NCBI GenBank assembly: GCA_028277225.1 | Contig: JANQHB010000030.1 | Span: 62,001 to 126,000 of the forward strand | Length of the DNA stretch: 64,000 nucleotides | Direction of reading: 5' to 3' | From: Chlorobium sp. | GTDB taxonomy: Bacteria; Bacteroidota; Chlorobiia; Chlorobiales; Chlorobiaceae | Shown: in pieces, positions 54,885 to 63,913 of the stretch | How positions within the stretch are numbered: position 1 is the stretch's first letter | Layout: each line of letters begins with the position of its first letter | Notes under the pieces: generated by a model | Databases searched by the model: none | The model's input: only the letters and a program-made list of their open reading frames with translations | Told to the model about the DNA's origin: nothing | Made by a program: the position numbers and the translations under genes

Positions 54885-54927
54885 TTATAGGTCCTATAGG
54901 ACTTATGGGTCTTATAGAACCTATAAA
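54885..54927. repeat. TATAGGACCTATA-type palindromic repeat, copy 5
   Basis: CTTATAGGTCCTATAGGACT-like tract in the gap between pgl and zwf, followed by AATGATCAGGATCGATTCTC, which resembles what follows the 8219 copy. Confidence 0.75.
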
Positions 54928-54981
54928 TGATCAGGATCGATTCTCCAAAAACTTTTTCTCCCAGACCATTCGAGCTTCGCA

Positions 54982-55004
54982 GGGGCGGGTTTGAAACCCG
55001 CCCC
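54982..55004. repeat. GGGCGGGTTT hairpin repeat, copy 3
   Basis: GGGGCGGGTTT/AAACCCGCCCC hairpin 8 bp before the zwf stop (on its 3' side), the shortest distance of the three copies. As at 8219/8327, it follows a TATAGG tract, so the two repeat families travel together. Confidence 0.75.
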
Positions 55005-55011
55005 TACTTCC

Positions 55012-56439
55012 TCACTGCTTCAGCTCAGGCCCCCAGGAGTGAACTGGGTAGGATTCAGGATCGGATATAAGGTCGCGAATGCGGTCGATTACTCTCCAGC
55101 TGCTCTCTACGGCATCCTGGCGGATGAAATTCGTCTGGTCTCCTCCCATGGCATCAAGCAGTAAACGCTGATAGGCCGACATCAGCTCATGATCAAAAGA
55201 CGTTTTGTAGTCAAATTTCATATACACCGGATCGGTAATCAGGTCCTTGCCCGGGCGCTTGGCCCCGAAACGGATTGCAATTGTCTCATCCGGTTGTATC
55301 TGCATGACAATCTGGTTCGAGGTGTAACTGCAGCTTGCAGGAGCACCGAAAAAGTTCTGGGGCGGACACTTGAAGGTAACGACGATTTCAGTGACCCGTT
55401 TTGCCAGGTTTTTACCGGCTTTCATGTAAAACGGCACCCCTTTCCAGCGCCAGTTATCAATGTACCACCGGATCGACGCATAGGTTTCGACAGTAGATGA
55501 CGCCGCAACATCCTTCTCTGTACGATACCCCTCATACTGACCGAGAATGACATCCTCCCTGACATTTGCTTCGGTGATAGGGCGCAGGGACCGGAACACT
55601 TTCACTTTCTCGTCACGAACAGCATCCGCACTCAGATCGACCGGAGGCTCCATTGCAACAGACGCCAGAAGCTGAAGTCCGTGGTTCTGAATAATGTCCC
55701 GCAGCAGGCCCGATTTTTCATAATATGCCCCCCTGCTTCTGATACCGAAATCTTCAGCAATGGTTATCCGGACGTCTTCAATAAACTGCCGGTTCCACAA
55801 TGGCTCGAACATTCCGTTTGAAAAACGGAAAATCAATATATTCTGAACCGGTTCCTTACCCAGATAATGATCGATCCGGTAAATCTGGTCCTCGTTGAAC
55901 ACCCTTGCAACAACCGCGTTGAGTTCACGGGCTGTTTTCAGGTCGAATCCGTAGGGCTTCTCAACCACAATTTTCCGCCAGCTTGAACATACCTGGTTCC
56001 GGCCTCCCAGTCCAGCCTGTTCGAGATTGTCGATGATATGCGGAGCAAGGCCGGGCGGCGTTGCAAGATAAAAGAGAAGATTGTTGCATGAAGGCATATC
56101 GGTTACCAGCGATTCGATCGTCTTCCTCAAACGGCTGTAACCCTCGGCTTCGGTCAGATCAGCAGGAACATAGTAAAGGTTCCTGCAGAAACGATCCAAC
56201 TGCCCTTCATCGACATCAGAAGCCTTGACGTGGCTGGTAATGCTCTCTCGTGCATCCGCCCTGAAAGCTTCATGGTCTTTTGGAGACCTTGAAAGCCCGA
56301 TAATGTTGTAGCGGTCAGGCATCTGATCCCACCGGGCAAGCTTATAGAGAGAAGGAAGCAGCTTTCTTGATGACAGATCGCTTGCCGCCCCGAAAAGAAC
56401 AAGGGTAAAATGTTCAAGGTGACCGTTCATTCCGTTCAA
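55012..56439 (-). CDS. zwf: Glucose-6-phosphate dehydrogenase
   Basis: First step of the oxidative pentose phosphate pathway. 475 residues: TLVLFGAASDLSSRKLLPSL, IVVEKPYGFDLKTARELN, and the substrate/catalytic motif RIDHYLGKEPVQNILIFRF. Length and motifs match bacterial G6PDH. Its start overlaps the gnd stop by 4 bp (ATGA), so the pair is coupled. Confidence 0.96.
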   Translation of the reverse strand: MNGMNGHLEHFTLVLFGAASDLSSRKLLPSLYKLARWDQMPDRYNIIGLSRSPKDHEAFRADARESITSHVKASDVDEGQLDRFCRNLYYVPADLTEAEGYSRLRKTIESLVTDMPSCNNLLFYLATPPGLAPHIIDNLEQAGLGGRNQVCSSWRKIVVEKPYGFDLKTARELNAVVARVFNEDQIYRIDHYLGKEPVQNILIFRFSNGMFEPLWNRQFIEDVRITIAEDFGIRSRGAYYEKSGLLRDIIQNHGLQLLASVAMEPPVDLSADAVRDEKVKVFRSLRPITEANVREDVILGQYEGYRTEKDVAASSTVETYASIRWYIDNWRWKGVPFYMKAGKNLAKRVTEIVVTFKCPPQNFFGAPASCSYTSNQIVMQIQPDETIAIRFGAKRPGKDLITDPVYMKFDYKTSFDHELMSAYQRLLLDAMGGDQTNFIRQDAVESSWRVIDRIRDLISDPESYPVHSWGPELKQ

Positions 56440-57344
56440 TCCTTTTCTGTTTGTTCAGTAAAACCGTGTCCGCCGAATTCATGACGAAGTGCTGCCACAA
56501 CCTTGTCCGAAAAATTATCGTGCGAACGGGATCGATACCTCCTGAACAGTGCACCGGCAATGACCGGGATCGACACACCTTTGTTCAGCGCAGTCTCGAC
56601 TGTCCATTTTCCTTCACCGGAATCGGCAATTTCACCCGAAAGATATCCAAGCTCACCATCCTTGTGAAATGCTCCGGCAACAAGTTCCATCAGCCAACCC
56701 CTTATGACCGAACCATGAGACCAGACTCGTGCCACTTCCTTGTGATCAAAAGAAAATCCGCTGTTCTGAAGCAGGTCGAAACCCTCTCCTATAGCCTGCA
56801 TCATACCGTATTCTATTCCGTTATGCACCATTTTTGCAAAATGCCCTGTACCGCATTCACCCATGTAGCCATATCCGCCCGAAACACACAGATCACTGAA
56901 CAGCGGTTCGAGTGCCGTATAGACATTTTTTTCTCCACCGATCATCATGCAGGCCCCGTTTCTTGCGCCCTCCAGTCCACCGCTTGTTCCCACATCCATA
57001 AAACTGATGCCTTTTTGTTCAAGCTCCTTTTTCCTTCGCAGAGTATCGTGATAATTGGAGTTTCCGCCGTCAATGAGCATATCCCCACGCTCAAGAAGAG
57101 GAAGAAGCGATGACAATGTCTTATCGACAGGATCACCGGAAGGAACCATAAGCCAAACAAGGCGCGGCGCCCCTAGTTTTGCAACCATTTCTTCGAGACC
57201 GGAGACCGCTATCGCCCCTTTTTCAACTGCAGTCCTGACAATATCGGCAGAAAGATCATAAGCAACCACCTGATGGCCATGTTCGAGAAGATTCTCAACC
57301 ATGTTCAAGCCCATTTTACCGAGTCCGACAAATCCGAGTTTCAT
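56436..57344 (-). CDS. gnd: 6-Phosphogluconate dehydrogenase, decarboxylating (short GntZ-type)
   Basis: 302 residues: FVGLGKMGLNMVENLLEHGH (NAD(P) loop), MLIDGGNSNYHDTLRRK, SGGLEGARNGACMMIGG (substrate motif) and MVHNGIEYGMMQAIGEGFDL. The length fits the shorter, YqeC/GntZ-like branch, often NAD-linked, rather than the 470-residue form. Upstream of zwf in the same operon. The gap 57345-57643 upstream has no convincing gene. Confidence 0.94.
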   Translation of the reverse strand: MKLGFVGLGKMGLNMVENLLEHGHQVVAYDLSADIVRTAVEKGAIAVSGLEEMVAKLGAPRLVWLMVPSGDPVDKTLSSLLPLLERGDMLIDGGNSNYHDTLRRKKELEQKGISFMDVGTSGGLEGARNGACMMIGGEKNVYTALEPLFSDLCVSGGYGYMGECGTGHFAKMVHNGIEYGMMQAIGEGFDLLQNSGFSFDHKEVARVWSHGSVIRGWLMELVAGAFHKDGELGYLSGEIADSGEGKWTVETALNKGVSIPVIAGALFRRYRSRSHDNFSDKVVAALRHEFGGHGFTEQTEKD

Positions 57345-57643
57345 ACCCTGCTGTTTCCTGGTTGTATTTACTGTTCCTTTGTCCGTTGCTCTGCCCCGTC
57401 AGGCATCCTGAGGAGAACAACAGTGACTTGGAGATCATCAACAAAGTACACTCACAAAAACATCCTGGAGCGTAACGGCAAACCACGTAAGAGGCTGCGT
57501 ATCTTTCCCGAATCTCTCGAAGCTGTTTTTCTTTTCAAAGATACTATTTTCTCCTGTCCTGTAAGGTCGGAAACAACTCCCCCTCTCTTTCCCGCTGCGG
57601 GAAACATGGATGAAGAAAATGGAGGATAATGCCGGAAGTAAAA

Positions 57644-60600
57644 TTATCTGCAGTCAGCCGGTTTTTCATTCATCCACCCGGCTGCAATAATACACTCCTT
57701 CAGACGAAGGAACTGTTTTTCCAGCTCCTCCATCAAGGCGCCTGCCTCAGCAAGGTTTCCAGAGCGGGACAGCATTTCAACCTGCTCGGCAGTTCGGGAA
57801 AGCAGAGTACCACCCACAAGCAGTGCTGATCCCTTTATGGTATGGGCTTCCATAAAAGCAGACTCTTTATGACCATCCTCGATAGCTGATCTCAAGGTTA
57901 CGATCTTGTTCGGGATATCGACAAGAAAGTTGGCGATAATCACCGATGCAACTTCACGGTCATCCTGCAGCCGCTGAAGCATTTCTTTTTCCTGAAAAAC
58001 GGAATTCTCACAATGTGTCATTGTCTCGGGGGGTTTTTTTGTGGTCGTAGATGAGGGAACTTTTGTGATTTCAGACTGCTGACCAATATACTGCTCAACC
58101 ATTTTCAACAGATCTTTGTGACTGACCGGCTTGGCAAGGTAGTCACTCATACCTGCCTGAAGACATTTCTCACGGTCACCTTTCATGGCATGAGCAGTCA
58201 TCGCCAGGACAGGAACCTCGGGATTTTTTATTGAACCTGCACCATTTCGAATTCTTCTTGTCGTTTGATATCCATCCATTTCAGGCATTTGACAATCCAT
58301 AAGGACGAGGTCGTACGATTTTTCATTCATGACCTCCAGAGCCTCGATGCCGTTAGAGGCAATATCGACGTCAAAACCTTCTTTTTGCAGCATCGAAAGG
58401 AAAACAAACTGGTTGGTCTCGCTGTCTTCTACAAGCAGGATCCTGTATTTGCTGCGATCGTCTTTTTTCGAAACAACCGACACGTTTCCGACTCCATCAA
58501 CTTCTTTTGCAACGGAACCTTTCCTCTGCAGCGCATCATGCAAGGCAGAATATAAAGCTCTCGATGTAACCGGTTTTTCAAGAACCGTGTCAACATCGTC
58601 GAACAACACTTGATCTCCAACATACCCGGATTCTTGCGAAGCAAGGACAATAAAAGCACTTTGCATCTCTTTTGACCTGACCCGAAGAGAATTGAAAACA
58701 GCGTCGTCGGCGATTTTGTCATCTGTAAGATCAAACAGAATGGCATGCCATGAAGTTCCTGTCCTGACAGCGTTATTGAGCCGCTGAAGACCTGCTTCCG
58801 CATTTGAAACCCAGTCAACCTTACAGTTCCAGAATGAAGCGAACAATTTCAGGAGTTTTCGGAAAAGGTGGCTGGAGTCGATAAGCAGGATTCTTATTCC
58901 GGTAAGTCCCGGGCGATCATCTTCTTGTACTATCTCTTCTTCGAACTGTTTCAGAAAATCTACCGAGAACCAGAACATCGATCCTTTCTCAGGCTTGCTG
59001 TGCACCTGAATCTCCCCTCCCATTTTTTGCGCAAGCTTGTTCGATATGGAAAGGCCGAGGCCGGTCCCCCCATATTTTCTGACCGTCGAGCCGTCCGCCT
59101 GGACAAACGGTTCGAAAACAGAACCGACACTGGACTCATCGATCCCTATACCGGTATCCGATACGGTGAAGCGGACGATGGCATGATCCTCGGATTCCCC
59201 CTCGAGTCCGAAGCTGAGCAGCACCTCACCGGAATCGGTAAACTTGATTGCATTGCTGACCAGATTGACAAGAATCTGTTTGAGCCGGTTCGGGTCTCCT
59301 TTCAGGAGGAACGGCATATCATAATCGGGAAGCATTTTGAAGGAGAGTCCTTTCTCACGAGCCTTGTAAAAAAACATTTCCATTACCTCTTCGACCAGTT
59401 CGAGCAGATTGAAAGCAACCTGATCGAGTTCCAGCCTGTCAGCTTCAATCTTTGAAAAGTCAAGAATATCGTTGAGGAGGTGAAGAAGGTTTTGGCCGTT
59501 GGAGTTGATAGTCTCGGCATACTTTCTCTGCTCCGGGTTCAAAGAGGTACCTAAAAGCAATTCCGACATACCGATAACACCGTTCATGGGTGTACGGATT
59601 TCATGGCTCATGTTTGCAAGAAACTGGCTCTTCGACTGATTTGCCGCATCGGCTTCGGCAGCCATCCTGTTTGCGCGAACAGTCGACTCCTCCAACCGCC
59701 TGTTAGCGATGACCAGTTCGTATCTGGCCTTGTTCGCATCTTCAACCAGGCTGATCAGCGCGTTACGCTGCTTTCGCTTGAGACTGTCAGCGTCATCGGT
59801 CTGTTGGGGTACATGATCAGGGAGCGTCTCGATCTGCCCGGCAGCCTCTCCGCTAACGTCGCCTTCAACATCGATGAACGGAGCGATATGGAACTCGGCC
59901 TTCCCTTCCTTGACGTTGTATCGGGGACCGCACCCCAATTCACTGCAGAGCTGATTCACTTCCTCTTTCAGCTCCAGGGACCGCTGCTCCCTGCCTACCA
60001 TAAAGCGGTTGAACCGCTCGAGTTCATCAAGTGAGCGTTTCAGTTTTTCCTCGATCCTTTTCCGCTCGGTAATATCGGTGGAAATTACAATGGCGGTGTT
60101 CACCCTGCCATCCTGTATACAGGGACTTATTCGCGACTCGAAATCAACAGTCATTCCGTCCGGGGTCCTGGCACTGCACTCCAGTTTCGTCGGTTTGCCT
60201 GTGCCGAAAACCTTTTCCAGGGCTGAATGAAAAAGCTCATACTGGTCTTCCTCCAGATGTTCGCAAAAAAGCTTCCCGCGAGCAATACTTTCCCTGCGCC
60301 CGGGAAGTCCCCGGTTGATATAGATCACCCGGTGAAGAGTGTCAACAGCAATAATCGTGTCCGGACTGTCGCGAAGAATGGAACTGAGTGTGTTTTCGCT
60401 TTTTCGCAGTGATTTGAGCGCAGTGTCAAGCCTTTTTGCAGACTGCTCCAACTCGTAATTCTTCTCCTCGAGCTGACGCTTGACATCATACAGCTCAACG
60501 CTTTTTTTAACGAGGTTGATGTTCTGTTCGCGCAGCAGTTTCTGCTGTTCCAGCAATTCGCTTTCGGACCTCCGGCTATGCCGGGTTTGTTTCCTGAGCC

Positions 60601-60646
60601 CTTCAAGCTCTTCTATAAGGTTTCGGTAAGACTTTTCCATATTCAA
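57644..60646 (-). CDS. Hybrid sensor histidine kinase (PAS-HisKA-HATPase-REC-REC-HPt)
   Basis: A 1000-residue soluble hybrid kinase without membrane helices. In order: N-terminal coiled coil (1-88), a PAS domain (about 89-200), a linker with further coil (200-335), HisKA with phospho-acceptor His348 in FLANMSHEIRTPMNGVIGMS, HATPase (about 445-565; NLVSNAIKFT, DTGIGI, GTGLGLSISNKL), a degenerate receiver (585-705; phospho-Asp probably D639), a canonical receiver (734-855; D784 in LVLMDCQMPEMDGYQ) and a C-terminal HPt with His935 in EAHTIKGSALLVGG. The output partner is unknown. Two FIST-domain genes precede it on the same strand, 5 bp away. Confidence 0.95.
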   Translation of the reverse strand: MNMEKSYRNLIEELEGLRKQTRHSRRSESELLEQQKLLREQNINLVKKSVELYDVKRQLEEKNYELEQSAKRLDTALKSLRKSENTLSSILRDSPDTIIAVDTLHRVIYINRGLPGRRESIARGKLFCEHLEEDQYELFHSALEKVFGTGKPTKLECSARTPDGMTVDFESRISPCIQDGRVNTAIVISTDITERKRIEEKLKRSLDELERFNRFMVGREQRSLELKEEVNQLCSELGCGPRYNVKEGKAEFHIAPFIDVEGDVSGEAAGQIETLPDHVPQQTDDADSLKRKQRNALISLVEDANKARYELVIANRRLEESTVRANRMAAEADAANQSKSQFLANMSHEIRTPMNGVIGMSELLLGTSLNPEQRKYAETINSNGQNLLHLLNDILDFSKIEADRLELDQVAFNLLELVEEVMEMFFYKAREKGLSFKMLPDYDMPFLLKGDPNRLKQILVNLVSNAIKFTDSGEVLLSFGLEGESEDHAIVRFTVSDTGIGIDESSVGSVFEPFVQADGSTVRKYGGTGLGLSISNKLAQKMGGEIQVHSKPEKGSMFWFSVDFLKQFEEEIVQEDDRPGLTGIRILLIDSSHLFRKLLKLFASFWNCKVDWVSNAEAGLQRLNNAVRTGTSWHAILFDLTDDKIADDAVFNSLRVRSKEMQSAFIVLASQESGYVGDQVLFDDVDTVLEKPVTSRALYSALHDALQRKGSVAKEVDGVGNVSVVSKKDDRSKYRILLVEDSETNQFVFLSMLQKEGFDVDIASNGIEALEVMNEKSYDLVLMDCQMPEMDGYQTTRRIRNGAGSIKNPEVPVLAMTAHAMKGDREKCLQAGMSDYLAKPVSHKDLLKMVEQYIGQQSEITKVPSSTTTKKPPETMTHCENSVFQEKEMLQRLQDDREVASVIIANFLVDIPNKIVTLRSAIEDGHKESAFMEAHTIKGSALLVGGTLLSRTAEQVEMLSRSGNLAEAGALMEELEKQFLRLKECIIAAGWMNEKPADCR

Positions 60647-60651
60647 GCCGG

Positions 60652-61908
60652 TTACTTCCGGACGGTTCCCAGAACCCAGATAACAACACTGACATTGTGA
60701 TATTTCGCTGATGCAAGACGGGGCTCCTTTTTGTTAATCGGCCCGACCTCGCCAAAGGTGTAAAAACCGGCCAACGGCACCTCTTTACCAATAACGTTCC
60801 GGACACTTTCGACCTCGTCTTCCAGCCGCCTTCCCAGCACTTTAACTCTTCCGATACAACTGAACATGACCGCCGCCTGCGGCTCATAGTCCTCACCCAG
60901 GCACATAACGGCATCCCTGGCCGCGTTCTCTGCACCGGCAATCAGGTCTTGACACGTCCCGGCGGCAAGGGTCACCCTGCTTCCCTTGGGAATGGGTGCA
61001 GTCAGGACAATCGTCTTGTTTTCGGTATTTGCCATTATACCGGTGCGAAGCTGGAAATAGGTTATGTCCGATGTGCTTGCACTTTCATCGATAAGACCGA
61101 ACGGGTACTCGACGAAAATTTCAGGAAGTCGGGAATAACGCTCCTCACCGACGATCTCCCTGAAAAGATCAAGCGAAGGCTGATTGTCAATTTCCTTGAG
61201 GATATGGCCTTCCGAGGAGGTACAGCAAAAACTGTTACCGATCGATTCGAAACCGCTGCAGACTCCCGTACCGGTACAACAGTCGTCATCATGGCAGATC
61301 AGAACACCTGCTATCGCATCTGTGTATACCTTCCCATTATGGTACTGAACCGTTTCCTGGAATAAACCTTCTCCTCCCGGATAGCCGCCGATAATTTCAA
61401 AACGTTCTCCGAAACAGTCACGCAGGGAGTCAATTGTTCTGAGCACATTACTGTCCATGCCGCTGGGAAAGACCATGAGGGTTTGCGCATCATCAGGAAG
61501 AGAACCGGAAAACATCTGGCCCGACATTTCCCTGACAGCCGCCTCTTCATCCCGGCTCAACGTCGTCCCTATACCGGTCCTGAAACGAAGATGTTCCGAA
61601 CCCAGCGCCATAATGACAACGGCATCCGGAGAAATGCCCTTTAAAGAAATTTCACCTGCGGTTGTCCCGCCAACCATCGGTATATCAGGCACAACCGAAA
61701 CAATCCCTTCGAGCAGTGCCTGCTGGTCGAAACGCGAAGAACCGAAAACAAGCAAAAGACCCGGCGATGACCCTGCAAGGCCTTCAAGAGCTTGGCGTGC
61801 CGCCTCAGCACCCGCCGCGAAAGCGTTGTCATTGGCACTTGAACCCACAGCGGCGCCGGGTACGAAGAATTCCGGTATACGATGCTTTTTCATGACAGGA
61901 CGTTTCAT
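60652..61908 (-). CDS. FIST-domain sensory protein 1
   Basis: 418 residues: FIST_N with SSPGLLLVFGSSRFDQQALL and MVGGTTAGEI, then FIST_C ending LAGFYTFGEVGPINKKEPRL. It carries a Cys/His-rich stretch, residues 205-229 (LICHDDDCCTGTGVCSGFES, then CC). FIST proteins bind small ligands and feed them to signalling partners; NosP, a heme/NO-binding FIST protein beside a hybrid kinase, is the closest known precedent. It stops 5 bp before the kinase start and is a paralogue of the gene upstream. Confidence 0.9.
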   Translation of the reverse strand: MKRPVMKKHRIPEFFVPGAAVGSSANDNAFAAGAEAARQALEGLAGSSPGLLLVFGSSRFDQQALLEGIVSVVPDIPMVGGTTAGEISLKGISPDAVVIMALGSEHLRFRTGIGTTLSRDEEAAVREMSGQMFSGSLPDDAQTLMVFPSGMDSNVLRTIDSLRDCFGERFEIIGGYPGGEGLFQETVQYHNGKVYTDAIAGVLICHDDDCCTGTGVCSGFESIGNSFCCTSSEGHILKEIDNQPSLDLFREIVGEERYSRLPEIFVEYPFGLIDESASTSDITYFQLRTGIMANTENKTIVLTAPIPKGSRVTLAAGTCQDLIAGAENAARDAVMCLGEDYEPQAAVMFSCIGRVKVLGRRLEDEVESVRNVIGKEVPLAGFYTFGEVGPINKKEPRLASAKYHNVSVVIWVLGTVRK

Positions 61909-62008
61909 TCATGGTAACGGTATAGACTTTTGAAGTTATGAAATTCCCTTCGAAAACCCGTCACTTGAATCCATCTCATACGTTGTATGGAAGTCATGCA
62001 AGAGCGTT

Positions 62009-63289
62009 TCAAAACGTCAACGAAGCTTGTCGGGAGATACCGTCATCGTCACTCCGGTGCTGATCCGGACGCGATCCCAAAATCCAGACGACAACACTTG
62101 CATTATGATATTTCGCGGATGCCAGATGAGGGATCGTTTTGTCAATCGGACCAATTTCACCAAAGCTATAAAATCCGGCTAACGGGACATCGTCCCTGAA
62201 AATCTTCTTGACGACAGTCACCTCTTCTTCCCGATGTCTCCCCAGCACTATTGATCTGCCTATGCAGCTGAACATGAGGAGCGCTTCCGGCTTATAGTCT
62301 CCAAGACATGACACAGCCTGTCGAACGGCATTTTTCACTCCGGCGATCAAAGCCCTGCGGCTTCCGGCCGTAAGGGTTACCCTGCTCCCCTGGGGGATTG
62401 TTGCTGTGAGTGATATGGAAGCGTCATCCTCATTTGCCCGAAGGCCGTAACGAAGCTGAAAATAGGTTTTACCGGCCGATGAGGCATTCTCATCGATGAG
62501 ACCGAAAGGATATTCCACGAAAACTTCCGGAATTCGGGCTGAACGCTCCTCTCCAAGGATTTCCCTGTATAGCTTGAGCGCAGGAGTATCGTCAAACTCC
62601 TTGAGGATGTTGCCGCATGAAGACGTGCAGCGAAAACTGTTGCCCATCGATTCGAAACCGTCGCAGATACCAATCCCGATCCTGCAGTCTTCGTCATGAC
62701 AAACCAGCACCCCGACAATTGCATCTGTATATACCTTGCCATTCAGATACTGGTAGGCAGGCTGATAAAAATCATTCGATCCGGGATATCCGCCGGCGAT
62801 TTCAAACCGTTCTCCAAAACTGTCATACAACCCGTCAATGGTCTTGAGCACATTACACCCCAAACCGCTGGGAAACACCAGAAGACTGTAAGCGTCCGAG
62901 TGCTGCCTGGCGGAAAACATCTGTTCGGCCATCTGTCGGACAGCCGCATTTTCATCACGGCTCAGATCCGTCCCGACACCGGCGATGAAACGAAGAGGCC
63001 CAGACTTCAGCGCAAGAATCACAACAGAATCCGATGTAACGCCATGCCCCGATATTTCCCCTGCAGTCGTTCCTCCGACCAGGGGTATACCCGGAGCAAC
63101 AGAAGCGATACCCTCGAGCAGCGCCTCATGGTCAAAACGTATGGCGGCAAAAACCAGCAAAACGCCGGGCGAAGTATCTCCCAGGCCATCAAGGGCATCC
63201 CGGGCCGCCTCGGCACCGGCAGTGTAAGCATCATCTTTGGCGCTAAAGCCCTCAGCAGCCAGGTTGATCGTATCTGTAGGCTCCCCCAT
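62009..63289 (-). CDS. FIST-domain sensory protein 2
   Basis: 426 residues, clearly homologous to FIST protein 1 along its whole length (PGVLLVFAAIRFDHEALLEG, LVGGTTAGEI, LAGFYSFGEIGPIDKTIPHL). The Cys/His stretch is also conserved as LVCHDEDCRIGIGICDGFES with FRCTSSCGN. An in-frame TTG is 21 bp upstream; the ATG at 63289 is preferred. 100 bp separate it from FIST 1, so the three genes are probably one operon. Confidence 0.9.
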   Translation of the reverse strand: MGEPTDTINLAAEGFSAKDDAYTAGAEAARDALDGLGDTSPGVLLVFAAIRFDHEALLEGIASVAPGIPLVGGTTAGEISGHGVTSDSVVILALKSGPLRFIAGVGTDLSRDENAAVRQMAEQMFSARQHSDAYSLLVFPSGLGCNVLKTIDGLYDSFGERFEIAGGYPGSNDFYQPAYQYLNGKVYTDAIVGVLVCHDEDCRIGIGICDGFESMGNSFRCTSSCGNILKEFDDTPALKLYREILGEERSARIPEVFVEYPFGLIDENASSAGKTYFQLRYGLRANEDDASISLTATIPQGSRVTLTAGSRRALIAGVKNAVRQAVSCLGDYKPEALLMFSCIGRSIVLGRHREEEVTVVKKIFRDDVPLAGFYSFGEIGPIDKTIPHLASAKYHNASVVVWILGSRPDQHRSDDDGISRQASLTF

Positions 63290-63598
63290 GTTGTATCGGT
63301 TTTGTTGCAATCCTTTTTCCCGTCACATCCGGAATTGTATCTGTGACTTCAGCAAGCTGCCTTGCCCCGTCCATGCCTTCAAGATACCGGCTTTATCCGG
63401 CACGCCTGATCTCTCCAACCCTGTTTGTATGGTTATAAATTATGAAAATGCTTTCACAAAACCCATAACGAGAAAAAAAACACTTCATTTTGTCGGCACC
63501 CGATAGTTTATCCTGAGGGCAATCGATGCATACCGAACAGAAAACAGGCATGCGAGAAACCCGCCCGTATCAAACAACGATTCACAAAGTTTTTTATA

Positions 63599-63841
63599 CC
63601 TGAATTGAGCGTCCCGACTTGTCGGGATGCTCCATAATAGAGAGTTTATTAAAAACGATCTGTCATACTGTATTTTTACAGGGGTCATCCCTCAACTGCC
63701 GGGAGAACGTGAAAACTGATAAAAAGCCGCATTTGTTGAAATCCCGACAAGTCGGGATATAGCGGCATTCCCTGTGCCTCGCATCTCCCCCGTGAAATCA
63801 GACCAGATATTTCACAGGGCTCGACAATCGCTCAATTTAGG
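63599..63841. mobile_element. MITE-like element (243 bp), 5-bp target duplication
   Basis: Ends CCTGAATTGAGCG and CGCTCAATTTAGG, flanked by TTATA (63594-63598 and 63842-63846). Shares the CCCGACTTGTCGGGATGCTC hairpin, TTATTAAAAACGATCTGTC and GTGAAATCAGACC sequences with the copy at 44453. It lies in the gap 63290-63913, which holds no gene besides repeats. Confidence 0.9.
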
Positions 63842-63850
63842 TTATACTGA

Positions 63851-63882
63851 TCTAAATTGAGCGTCCCGACGTGTCGGGATGC
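63851..63882. repeat. Fragment of another MITE-like copy
   Basis: CTAAATTGAGCGTCCCGACG and GTGTCGGGATG: the left 30 bp of the element type, 10 bp after the preceding copy ends. No matching right end is seen before the next gene, so it is a truncated copy. Confidence 0.7.
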
Positions 63883-63913
63883 GCCGGCTCCTCATGCAGC
63901 AGAAAAACACCAT

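Noticed and set aside
57423..57629. 68-codon GTG-started frame with a GAGGAG site in the gap before the kinase
   Set aside because: Composition is ordinary, no recognisable domain, and ribosome-like sites occur by chance; it overlaps no conserved signal. Left as intergenic.
63485..63688. 67-residue minus-strand frame in the last gap
   Set aside because: It runs through the MITE-like element and has no family features.
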